The translations under genes and the position numbers were made by a program. Under the pieces are notes generated by a model. It was not told the DNA's origin and ran no database searches. It saw only the letters and a program-made list of their open reading frames with translations. A stretch of 64,000 bases of DNA from Ningiella ruwaisensis. Lineage in GTDB: Bacteria > Pseudomonadota > Gammaproteobacteria > Enterobacterales > Alteromonadaceae. The stretch lies in NCBI RefSeq assembly GCF_004798935.1, contig NZ_RAHT01000009.1, positions 62,001 to 126,000 of the forward strand, read 5' to 3'. Position 1 is the stretch's first letter, and every line of letters begins with the position of its first letter. Shown here piece after piece: positions 46,380-54,630 of the stretch.

Positions 46380-47243
46380 ATGAAAAAACACATTTTAGGT
46401 TTGGCACTTGCCATGATTGCAGCTAGCACTGCAACAAGTGCTATCGGCCAGGACGACAGATTTGCCGATGTTGAAATAAGCAGCACGCATTTAGGCGGCT
46501 CTGTTCATATGCTAGTTGGCGCAGGCGGTAATATTGGTGTCTCAGCAGGTGAGGATGGCATTTTGATGATTGACGATCAATACGCTCCCCTAGCGGAGAA
46601 AATTACCGCTGCTATTAGTGACTTAAGCGATGCGCCTAAACGGTTTGTGGTGAATACGCATTATCATGGCGATCACACCGGCTCAAATGCGTTTTTTGCT
46701 GAAAATAAAGGCGTTACCATTTTTGCTCACGAAAATGTGCGCATACGCCTAGCTTCTGGTGAGGATGTTAATCCAGCCATGCTGCCAGTCGTGACGTATC
46801 AAGACGGCATCAAGTTTCACTTAAATGGTGAAACGATCCATGTATTTCATTTAGCTGATGGGCATACTGATGGCGACAGTGCCATTTGGTTTGAGCAACC
46901 TGACGTATTACATACGGGAGATCTATTTTTTAAGGATATGTTCCCTTATATTGATTTGGGGGCCGGTGGCTCGGTAACGGGTTACATACAGTCAGTAGAA
47001 ACCTTGCTTGGCAAAATTGATGACGATACAAAAGTCATTCCGGGTCATGGTACTTTAGCGAACAAAGATGACCTACAGCGCTTTGTTAATATGATCAAAG
47101 AAACTCACGCTTTCGTGCAGTCCAAAAAAGCGGAAGGTTTGAGTGAGCAAGCGGTTTTGGATGCGGGCCTGCCAGAAAAATGGGATAGTTGGGCGTGGCG
47201 GTTTATTAATGAAGAGAGATGGATAAAAACACTTTATCAATAA
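46380..47243 (+). CDS. Exported metallo-beta-lactamase fold hydrolase
   Basis: From the ATG at 46380 the 287-residue protein has a signal peptide (ILGLALAMIAASTATSAIGQ). Zinc ligands: NTHYHGDHTGSN (HxHxDH), the His of LADGHTDGDSA, HTGDLFF, and VIPGHG. It is a periplasmic MBL-fold enzyme; the active-site pattern is generic, and beta-lactamase activity should not be assumed. Confidence 0.9.
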   Translation: MKKHILGLALAMIAASTATSAIGQDDRFADVEISSTHLGGSVHMLVGAGGNIGVSAGEDGILMIDDQYAPLAEKITAAISDLSDAPKRFVVNTHYHGDHTGSNAFFAENKGVTIFAHENVRIRLASGEDVNPAMLPVVTYQDGIKFHLNGETIHVFHLADGHTDGDSAIWFEQPDVLHTGDLFFKDMFPYIDLGAGGSVTGYIQSVETLLGKIDDDTKVIPGHGTLANKDDLQRFVNMIKETHAFVQSKKAEGLSEQAVLDAGLPEKWDSWAWRFINEERWIKTLYQ

Positions 47244-47281
47244 ACCAGATAATAAAATGGTGTTGATGCTAAAGCACACGT

Positions 47282-49027
47282 TTAGTGTGCTTCATCCTGA
47301 TACATCATGTTACCGTTTACCCATGTCTGTATGACTTTGGTATCTCGGATTTCTTTAGGTTCGATTGCGAATATATCGCGATCAATCACTATAAAATCCG
47401 CTTTTTTCCCTGGCTCTAAGGAGCCAATTAGATTTTCCTGAAAGCCAGCGTAAGCAGCATCAATGGTGAATCCTCTGAATGCTTCAATCACAGAAACGGA
47501 TTCTTCAGGTATCCAACCTTCTTCGGGCTCATTGTCTGCATTCTGACGCGTCACTGCTGCATGAAGCCCGTGAAATGGATTTGCCAGTTCAACCGGAAAG
47601 TCACTGCCAAAGGCAATGGGTGAACCTTGTTCCAGAAAGGTTTTCCATGCGTATGCGCCTTTAAGGCGTGTTTTGCCAATTCTATCTTCAGCCATGTTCA
47701 TATCGCTTGTTGCATGTGTTGGCTGCATTGAAGGAATAACACCATATTCTTTAAACAAGGGAATATCTTCTACGGCAACCACTTGGGCATGTTCGATACG
47801 ATGACGTTCCTTGTTTTCAGGAAAATTCTTGAAACTGCGGGCAAATTGTTCAAGCGCGAGTCTATTGGCTCTATCGCCAATCGCATGAAAGTTTAGCTGA
47901 AAGTTTGCGCCAATTACGGTATTAAATAACATGGGTAAACGTTCTTCTGGGGTGACGAGCAAGCCCATGTTGTCCGGATCATCCGAATAGGGAGCCAGTA
48001 ATGCTGCTCCTCGACTGCCCAGGGCTCCGTCTCCATAGGCTTTTACGCTCCTTATCGATAAAAAGCCGTTTTTATCAGCATAGTGACCATCTTGTAGCAT
48101 AGATTCGATGTTTGGATCTGTAGCAGCTAGCATGGCATAAATCCGAAAACGTAAAGTCTCTTGCTCAGCTAAAGCGATAAATAGGTCTCTCACTGTCTCG
48201 CTAATTCCAGCGTCATGTGCACTTGTTATACCGAGCGAAAGTAAGTGGTCACTTGCAGCATTTAATTGTTGAAGAAGATTCTCTTTGCTTGCTTGAGGAA
48301 CATGTTTAGCAACCAGGTAGCTAGCGTTGTCTATCAAAAGTCCAGTCGGTTCTCCATTTTCATCTTTGACGATTTCTCCTCCCGTTGGCGAGGGGGTGTT
48401 GCCAGTAATGCCGGCAATTTCGAGCGCTTTTGAATTCACCCAGTCTGCATGACCGTCTACACGGCTTAACATCACAGGCGTGTCGGGGAAAGCTTTATCG
48501 AGACTGGCTTTAGACGGAAATTGTTTGTTCGGCCACAAAACCTGATTCCAACCCCGACCAATGATCCATTGATTTTCATTATTTTTTTCGGACGGTGGGC
48601 TTTCTGTGGTTGAAGATATGCCGCTTACATGCGCTTTAATTTTCGCCACAGCATCCTCTTCACTTGAGCTATCCCTTAAATCCACAAGAAGGAGGTTTTC
48701 ACCTAAACCCAGTATATGACCGTGAGCATCAATTATCCCTGGTAGCATAACAGCATTTTTCATGTCTTTTTGCTGTGCCTTGTCGCCGACTTTCAAGTCG
48801 TGGCCTATGGCCTGGATGAGGTCATCTTTGATGAGCATTTGACTAAATTCAACAAGTTCACCTCTCTCATTTAAGGTATAGCCTTTTACATTGTTAAAGC
48901 GAATGCCTTCATCCCATGTATCAGACGTGGCACTGTTAGCGTGTCCAGCAATAGCTAGCATTGAAATGAAAAAAAAGGCTAAGAAGACTTTTCCCTTAAA
49001 ATGAGAGAGTTTTGGACTTTTCTGCAT
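47282..49027 (-). CDS. Exported amidohydrolase (YtcJ-like)
   Basis: 581 residues with a signal peptide (VFLAFFFISMLAIAGHANSA). Metal site GIIDAHGHI near the N-terminus, central TSAHDAG, NFHAIGDRANRLAL, IEHAQVV, and AFGSDFPVE. These are the landmarks of the amidohydrolase-3 group, which removes amide or formyl groups from varied substrates. The substrate is unknown. Confidence 0.88.
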   Translation of the reverse strand: MQKSPKLSHFKGKVFLAFFFISMLAIAGHANSATSDTWDEGIRFNNVKGYTLNERGELVEFSQMLIKDDLIQAIGHDLKVGDKAQQKDMKNAVMLPGIIDAHGHILGLGENLLLVDLRDSSSEEDAVAKIKAHVSGISSTTESPPSEKNNENQWIIGRGWNQVLWPNKQFPSKASLDKAFPDTPVMLSRVDGHADWVNSKALEIAGITGNTPSPTGGEIVKDENGEPTGLLIDNASYLVAKHVPQASKENLLQQLNAASDHLLSLGITSAHDAGISETVRDLFIALAEQETLRFRIYAMLAATDPNIESMLQDGHYADKNGFLSIRSVKAYGDGALGSRGAALLAPYSDDPDNMGLLVTPEERLPMLFNTVIGANFQLNFHAIGDRANRLALEQFARSFKNFPENKERHRIEHAQVVAVEDIPLFKEYGVIPSMQPTHATSDMNMAEDRIGKTRLKGAYAWKTFLEQGSPIAFGSDFPVELANPFHGLHAAVTRQNADNEPEEGWIPEESVSVIEAFRGFTIDAAYAGFQENLIGSLEPGKKADFIVIDRDIFAIEPKEIRDTKVIQTWVNGNMMYQDEAH

Positions 49028-49071
49028 GCGTATTTCCTATTTAGAATCAATTTTACTTAACGCTTAAACCA

Positions 49072-50082
49072 CTATTTAGCAAGCTCAAGCGAAGGTACTG
49101 TGCTTAGATGGTCGCTTTGCCATATCGTATGCATAGACTGCTGAGATATGTTGCCACCAGAAATAATGACCATAACCCGTTGTTTTTCCGGTTGACCCCG
49201 ATTCTTAGAGGCTGCCAACTCATTGACCACGGCCTGCATCGTCATCGCGCAGGTGGGTTCGATATGTAACTTGAGCAAATGCTGCAACCACTGTGTCCAA
49301 TAAGCAATATCGGTTTCATTCACTTCATAAAACGCGTTTACTTGTTTGATAATCTCAAAGGTATGCTCACCTATTGAAGGCGTTGCCGCACCATCTGCTA
49401 ACGTAGTTGGAGTACTTTTGAGAGAAACAATGCTACCTTGCCTTAGAGATTGGGCTGCATCGTTCGCCGCAAGCGGTTCAGCACCGATTACGCGCAGATC
49501 CCGTTTACTCGCTCGCGCAGCAACAATGCTTCCGGATAAGAGTCCTCCGCCACCACAAGGCGTTGCCAACATATCAATATCCTCACACTGCTTTAGCGCC
49601 TCAAGCGCGGCGGTACCTTGCCCGGCAATAATATAGGGATGATTAAAAGGCGGGATCCATACGGTATCCTGTTCCTGAGAGGCTCGTTGTACAGCTTCAT
49701 CGGCCATTACGCGAGTCTCAAAGGTGCTAAGCTTTGCCCCATAATATTGTGTAGCAGCAGCTTTTATAGGTGATATATTTGCAGCGCTGAAAATTTCTAC
49801 CGGTACTTTAAATAAGCGCCCGGCATATGCAACTGCCTGAGCGTGATTTCCTGATGAATTGGCGACAATACGTTTAGGTAATTGCTTCTGCTTTTTTAAC
49901 TGTGCCAAAAAATGGCATGCCCCACGCAGTTTAAAAGCGCCGGTGGTCTGCAAGCATTCAGCCTTAAAAAAGATTTCATGACCTAGCCACGAATTGAGTA
50001 GGCTAGAGCTCACAACCGGCGTCTGTTTAATAAATGGTCTAATTAAGCTTTGTGCTTGTTTAATGTCATCGATGGTGACCAT
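49072..50082 (-). CDS. PLP-dependent threonine dehydratase/serine racemase-like protein
   Basis: Fold-type II PLP enzyme. PLP Lys51 in AFKLRGA, ANSSGNHAQAVAYAG, the phosphate loop TPCGGGGLLSG, and the closing SGGNIS. 336 residues without a regulatory ACT domain, as in catabolic threonine dehydratase or serine racemase. Six bases upstream of it on the same strand ends the S9 peptidase gene, so they may be cotranscribed. Confidence 0.88.
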   Translation of the reverse strand: MVTIDDIKQAQSLIRPFIKQTPVVSSSLLNSWLGHEIFFKAECLQTTGAFKLRGACHFLAQLKKQKQLPKRIVANSSGNHAQAVAYAGRLFKVPVEIFSAANISPIKAAATQYYGAKLSTFETRVMADEAVQRASQEQDTVWIPPFNHPYIIAGQGTAALEALKQCEDIDMLATPCGGGGLLSGSIVAARASKRDLRVIGAEPLAANDAAQSLRQGSIVSLKSTPTTLADGAATPSIGEHTFEIIKQVNAFYEVNETDIAYWTQWLQHLLKLHIEPTCAMTMQAVVNELAASKNRGQPEKQRVMVIISGGNISQQSMHTIWQSDHLSTVPSLELAK

Positions 50083-50087
50083 AAGTT

Positions 50088-52514
50088 TCAGTTATCCAGG
50101 TGGGTATCGAAAAAGTTAGTAATAGTATGATACAAATGAATGCCGGTATTTGTTCCTCTGATGCTATGTTTTTTGCCTGGATAGTCCATGGTATGAAAGG
50201 GAATCGCTAAATCTTGCAAGTGTTTATACAGTTTGGTGGAATGTGTAAACAGCACGTTATCATCAGCCATGCCGTGGTAGATAAGCAAGTCCCCCTTAAG
50301 GTTTTTAGCATAGGGAAAGACACTGGAAGCCGTATAGGCATCGTCCACCTCACGAGGGTCGCCCATGTATCGCTCTGTATAGTGCGTATCATACAAACGC
50401 CAGTCAGTTACCGGTGCGCCTGCAACGCCAGCCGCAAAATAATCAGGCGCTTTAAACATAGCCATTAATGCCATATAGCCCCCGTATGAATGCCCGTAAA
50501 CACCAATATTATTTGCATCTACATATTCAAGGCTATGCAAAAACTCAACACCCGCTACCTGATCGTCCACTTCTACAAAACCCATTTTCTGATACAAGTG
50601 GTCTTCGAACGCTTTTCCGCGATAATTAGAGCCACGATTATTAAGGGTAAAGACAACGTAGCCTTTGTTGACCCAGTGTTGCATTAATAAGCCGCGTTTG
50701 CCTGCCCACTGATTTGTCACCATTTGAGCGAGAGGCCCACCATATAGGTAAACAATCGCTGGACGTTTGTCAGATTTTTGTTCCGAACCTTGATCAGTGC
50801 GCTGGCGTGGAGTATATAAGCGATAGTACAAATCTGTTCCGTCTTGCGCTTTGATAGTTCCAAATGAAGGCTTTATCCATGCCTGCATATAGGGTTTAAG
50901 CGGATGGTCATCGTTCACTTCGTTCTGTTCAAGCCACTCCAGCATTTCGCCTTCCTTGTTGTAAATAGCAACTTGTGGTGGTGTGTTTATATTGGAGCGT
51001 TTATTAACAAAAATACTTGCGTCATCGCTAAAGCTGGCGTCGTGATAAAAACCAGCTTCACTTAAGCGCTTGATTGATATTTTTGTTGCGCTTTTTGCCG
51101 ATTGACGGGCCGTCTCGACATTAAGAGCATAAATATGCTTTTCAAGCGGGGTGTCTAGCCTGCCTTCGAAAAAGAGCATTTGAGAAGCTTGATGAAAGCC
51201 TCTGATCCTATCAACGACCCAACTGCCTTCAGTCAGTTGAGTAATTATCTCACCAGAAGCATCATGCAAATAAAGATGTTTATATCCGTCTTTCTCTGAT
51301 GCCCAAATGAATTGTCCATTTTCTAAAAACAGCAGGTCATCGTGCAAGTTTAACCAGGTTGGGCTTGACTCATTGATTAGCACGGTAGTTTGTTCATTTG
51401 CAAGACTGTAGTTCATCAGGGTAAGTTGTTGCTGATTACGCGACTGCACTTGATAAGTCAAATTTGAGGGATTTTTCCATTTCACCCGCGCCAGGTAGAT
51501 ATCAGCGTTTTCACCTAATTCAATCCAGCTTGTGTCGCCCACAGTCAATTGTTGATTTGTCTTCTCAATCTGTTTTAAACCAAGCTCGATGTTGACGTTA
51601 TTCGTTCCGGCTTTAGGGTATTTTTGCTCTATCATTTTTATGGAGTCAGCGTAAATTTCCGAACGCGTAATCGTTAAGACCGACGATTCATCAACTTTGG
51701 TAAATGCAATATGCTGTTCATCGGGAGACCACCAATACCCAGTCATTCGGGACATTTCTTCCTGAGCGACAAACTCAGCCATTCCCATTTTAATATCACC
51801 ACCGCCTTGGCTTGTGATGGCGATTTCTTGCTTGGTTTCTATATCCATTGCATATAAATTTTGCTCGCGAATAAAAGAAATATAGTTGCCTTTAGGAGAA
51901 AATTTAATATCAGTTTCAAATTCAGGCGTGTCTACCAGTTTTATTGCCTGTTGTTGGCCTAACTGAAAATAGTAAACATCTCCTGCAAGCGGAAATAAAA
52001 GCGAATTGCCATCACTTGACCATTGATAATCAATAATGCCACTGCCATATACACGCATACGTTCCCTACGGGCTTTTTCCTCATCAGATAGTGCTTCTTC
52101 GCCAGTGTGAAGATCATCAGAATCAAATAGCAGTTGTGTTTTCCCGCTGGCGATGTGGTATTCCCATAAATCATAGCGATTCTGATCACTTTCTTTGCCA
52201 CGGGTAAACGTCACCCTTTTTCCATCAGGACTGAGCTTTATATTCTTTGGTGAATGCCCCGACAATGCTGGAGATTGCATTATTCTCTTGATACTCAATG
52301 CTGCGTTTTGAGCTGTTTCGGCCTTAGCCTGGTCATCGTTTGCGCTTGCAGGATTTGCGATTAATAATAAACAGACGAGCAATGAGCCGGTCAAAATAAA
52401 AGTGAAATTGCGCTTTCTTCGCAAACCTAACGTATTGTTACAAACACTGGAAGGAGCTTGAATGTGATTAATTGAGGTATGTGTGATAGCTAATAGATTA
52501 AAAGAGTGATTCAT
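50088..52514 (-). CDS. Exported S9 family prolyl oligopeptidase (DPP IV-like)
   Basis: Serine peptidase with an N-terminal beta-propeller (LSPDGKRVTFTRG, VEEXXR-like SRMTGYWWSPDEQHIAFTKVDES) and a C-terminal alpha/beta hydrolase: nucleophile Ser in YGHSYGGYMAL, Asp in YHGMADDNV, His in PGKKHSIRG. The EEMSRM stretch fits the double-Glu motif that binds the peptide amino end in DPP IV. The start is uncertain: ATG 52514 leaves a long pre-sequence, while a TTG at 52424 would give a clean signal peptide (RRKRNFTFILTGSLLVCLLL). Confidence 0.9.
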   Translation of the reverse strand: MNHSFNLLAITHTSINHIQAPSSVCNNTLGLRRKRNFTFILTGSLLVCLLLIANPASANDDQAKAETAQNAALSIKRIMQSPALSGHSPKNIKLSPDGKRVTFTRGKESDQNRYDLWEYHIASGKTQLLFDSDDLHTGEEALSDEEKARRERMRVYGSGIIDYQWSSDGNSLLFPLAGDVYYFQLGQQQAIKLVDTPEFETDIKFSPKGNYISFIREQNLYAMDIETKQEIAITSQGGGDIKMGMAEFVAQEEMSRMTGYWWSPDEQHIAFTKVDESSVLTITRSEIYADSIKMIEQKYPKAGTNNVNIELGLKQIEKTNQQLTVGDTSWIELGENADIYLARVKWKNPSNLTYQVQSRNQQQLTLMNYSLANEQTTVLINESSPTWLNLHDDLLFLENGQFIWASEKDGYKHLYLHDASGEIITQLTEGSWVVDRIRGFHQASQMLFFEGRLDTPLEKHIYALNVETARQSAKSATKISIKRLSEAGFYHDASFSDDASIFVNKRSNINTPPQVAIYNKEGEMLEWLEQNEVNDDHPLKPYMQAWIKPSFGTIKAQDGTDLYYRLYTPRQRTDQGSEQKSDKRPAIVYLYGGPLAQMVTNQWAGKRGLLMQHWVNKGYVVFTLNNRGSNYRGKAFEDHLYQKMGFVEVDDQVAGVEFLHSLEYVDANNIGVYGHSYGGYMALMAMFKAPDYFAAGVAGAPVTDWRLYDTHYTERYMGDPREVDDAYTASSVFPYAKNLKGDLLIYHGMADDNVLFTHSTKLYKHLQDLAIPFHTMDYPGKKHSIRGTNTGIHLYHTITNFFDTHLDN

Positions 52515-52734
52515 AGAGATATGCTTATTCTTATAATTAAACCAAAATATGAGGAGCAGAGTTGTTTTAAGCTCCAAGCAGAAAAAGAAACTGTCCTCAA
52601 GAATTGAAACGAATATAAAAATTAAAAGTTGCGACAGAATTTCTTATTCCGAATTGAGATTATCACAGAATTTTAAATCCAGGGCGGTTTTTACTGGTAA
52701 AACCTAAATCTTGGTCAAGAGAACAAATAATCAA

Positions 52735-53364
52735 ATGACAAAACAATACACAGCAATTGTATTAGGGGCAACAGGCTTGGTAGGAAAGGCCTTAGTCAAT
52801 CAACTGTGTCAAGATGACCGGTATGAGCGCATCACTTGTCTTGTGAGAGCGCCATTGTCAAAAGCGGATTATCACGACCCTTTAAATAAGCTCCATCCTT
52901 TGGTTATCAATTTTGATGAGCTTCAGGACTACCAGGGATATTTTTCTGTCGATCATGTTTATTGTTGTTTAGGGACGACGATAAAAAAGGCGGGTAGCCG
53001 AAAAGCGTTCAGGCGAGTGGACTTTGAATTTGTGCACGTATCAGCGCAACTGGCTCGTGCGCAGCGCGCGAAAAGCTTTGTGTGGATTTCATCGTTAGGG
53101 GCAAACGCAAAAAGTAAAAACTTTTATTTACGAGTGAAAGGCGAAGTAGAAAACGCCATACTCACCATGCCCCAACTTAATAATGCCGCCGCAGTAAGAC
53201 CACCGTTACTAGACGGCAAACGCAAAGAAACAAGACGAGGGGAGTCTATAGCCTTAAAAATCCTTCGATTTTTATCCCCCGTTATGAAGGGAGCTCTGGC
53301 GAAATATATTCCGGTTCCTCCTCATCAAGTTGCCAATCAAATGATCGGTTTGCAAGTTTTTTAA
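52735..53364 (+). CDS. NAD(P)-binding Rossmann protein (HTATIP2-like)
   Basis: 209 residues; nucleotide site VLGATGLVGKALVNQL; HVYCCLGTTIKKAGSRKAFRRVDFEF; SSLGANAKSKNFYLRVKGEVE with the Tyr and Lys of the YxxxK type. Atypical short SDR close to the human HTATIP2 group. Metabolic role unknown. Divergent from the S9 peptidase gene. Confidence 0.82.
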   Translation: MTKQYTAIVLGATGLVGKALVNQLCQDDRYERITCLVRAPLSKADYHDPLNKLHPLVINFDELQDYQGYFSVDHVYCCLGTTIKKAGSRKAFRRVDFEFVHVSAQLARAQRAKSFVWISSLGANAKSKNFYLRVKGEVENAILTMPQLNNAAAVRPPLLDGKRKETRRGESIALKILRFLSPVMKGALAKYIPVPPHQVANQMIGLQVF

Positions 53365-53497
53365 ATATTTGACTGTTATTTTACCTTGAGCACTGTAAGC
53401 TAGAAATTAAGCACAAAAGCCCGATTTATCTCTAAAGCAAACCGCAAAAAATGCGGATACAGTAACTATAGATTCCCACAACTGCTAGGTACTGAAT

Positions 53498-53863
53498 ATG
53501 AAAGATATGATCCCAGCTTCAACCCGTGCATTATTCAACCGCGTGAAAGTGGAAAAGTTTTGGTGGGACGGTGTGCAAGTGAATATCCCATTTCACTGTG
53601 TTTATGCTGTCATTCCTAATCCCGTTGCTGATCATTACTCAGTGATCAACGGATTTAATGTGCCCATATTAGCGCTTGGTAACTATCATGTTCCCATATG
53701 GGATCCTATGCACAAAGAATTAAAAAGTATGCCCAAATTTGCAGTGGTCCTCACGCATCAAGAAGGTGAAAAGTTCGGTCTTTATGCCTACCCTGCGGAT
53801 TGCATGGACGAATCGTACAGCATTTCTTATGACGAGTGGTTTGCGAGACAAAAAATTTCCTAA
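53498..53863 (+). CDS. Hypothetical protein, possibly CheW-like
   Basis: 121 residues, no signal peptide or membrane segment. The pattern VNIPFHCVYAVIP, then VPILALGNYHVPIWDP and a strand FAVVLTHQEGEKFGLYAYPAD recalls a minimal CheW domain (a beta sandwich that couples receptors to CheA), but key positions are not convincing. No chemotaxis genes are near. Confidence 0.6.
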   Translation: MKDMIPASTRALFNRVKVEKFWWDGVQVNIPFHCVYAVIPNPVADHYSVINGFNVPILALGNYHVPIWDPMHKELKSMPKFAVVLTHQEGEKFGLYAYPADCMDESYSISYDEWFARQKIS

Positions 53864-53945
53864 ACTGTTTGTTGGTAATATGGCTGGCAATTAAGGCTGA
53901 AAACCGCATAATACGCATCCTTTTAACGAAAGAGGGTGTGTATTC

Positions 53946-54533
53946 TTGGAAGCCTTGTTTTTAGGTACTTCAATTTTCGATAATTTTTTTGCAGGCGGAG
54001 TCAGTGCAGGTCAGCAAGTGTTGGTTGCTGAAATTTTTGGCGCAGTGGCTGTTGTGTTCAATTTTATTGGTTATCGACAAAGTGATATCAATCGATATCG
54101 CTTTATATCCGCCATCGCATTAGCGGCCGTCAGCATCCATTTTTTTCTCTTAGGCGCTCTGGCAGCCGGGATCGGTACGGCGTTGGCAAGCGTCAGAAAT
54201 CTCATCGCCATTTATTATCGCGGCAACCCCATCTTGGCCATGTTTGTGGTATTGAACATCGCGTTCTTTTCTTATGAATGGTTTTATTTAGATAGCCCCT
54301 GGATCATCATTATCGCTTACACATCTTCCATGATATTTACGGTTGGCTCAATCATTTTCACGCAGGCTGCACAGGTGCGTCGCTGGTTTATACTGGCCGA
54401 AGGACTTGGATTAGTTTATGCAATCCTTGTGGGCAGTATTTTTGGAACTATTTTTAATATTACTAATTTATGCAGCATTTTTTATGTGCTTTATAAAGAG
54501 AGGCAAGAGAGGCCTGACGATAGGCAACCGTGA
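53946..54533 (+). CDS. YgjV-like inner membrane protein
   Basis: 195 residues with about six hydrophobic helices; the pattern AEIFGAVAVVFNFIGYRQSD, LGALAAGIGTALASVRNLIAIY and LVGSIFGTIFNITNLCSI matches the bacterial inner-membrane YgjV family. TTG start after AAAGAGGGTG. Function unknown in the family. Confidence 0.8.
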   Translation: MEALFLGTSIFDNFFAGGVSAGQQVLVAEIFGAVAVVFNFIGYRQSDINRYRFISAIALAAVSIHFFLLGALAAGIGTALASVRNLIAIYYRGNPILAMFVVLNIAFFSYEWFYLDSPWIIIIAYTSSMIFTVGSIIFTQAAQVRRWFILAEGLGLVYAILVGSIFGTIFNITNLCSIFYVLYKERQERPDDRQP

Positions 54534-54604
54534 TACCGTGAGGTTTTGCTCGTATATGTTAGCTCCGCTGGAATTTCCGGTTTAATATCAAAATGGCGGG
54601 ATAG

Positions 54605-54630
54605 GAGTAAGCCTGATTACAGGCTTACTC
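54605..54630. terminator. Hairpin between convergent genes
   Basis: GAGTAAGCCTG and CAGGCTTACTC pair perfectly around ATTA. It overlaps the 3' end of the Ig-like lipoprotein gene on minus. No long T-run, so efficiency is uncertain. Confidence 0.55.
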
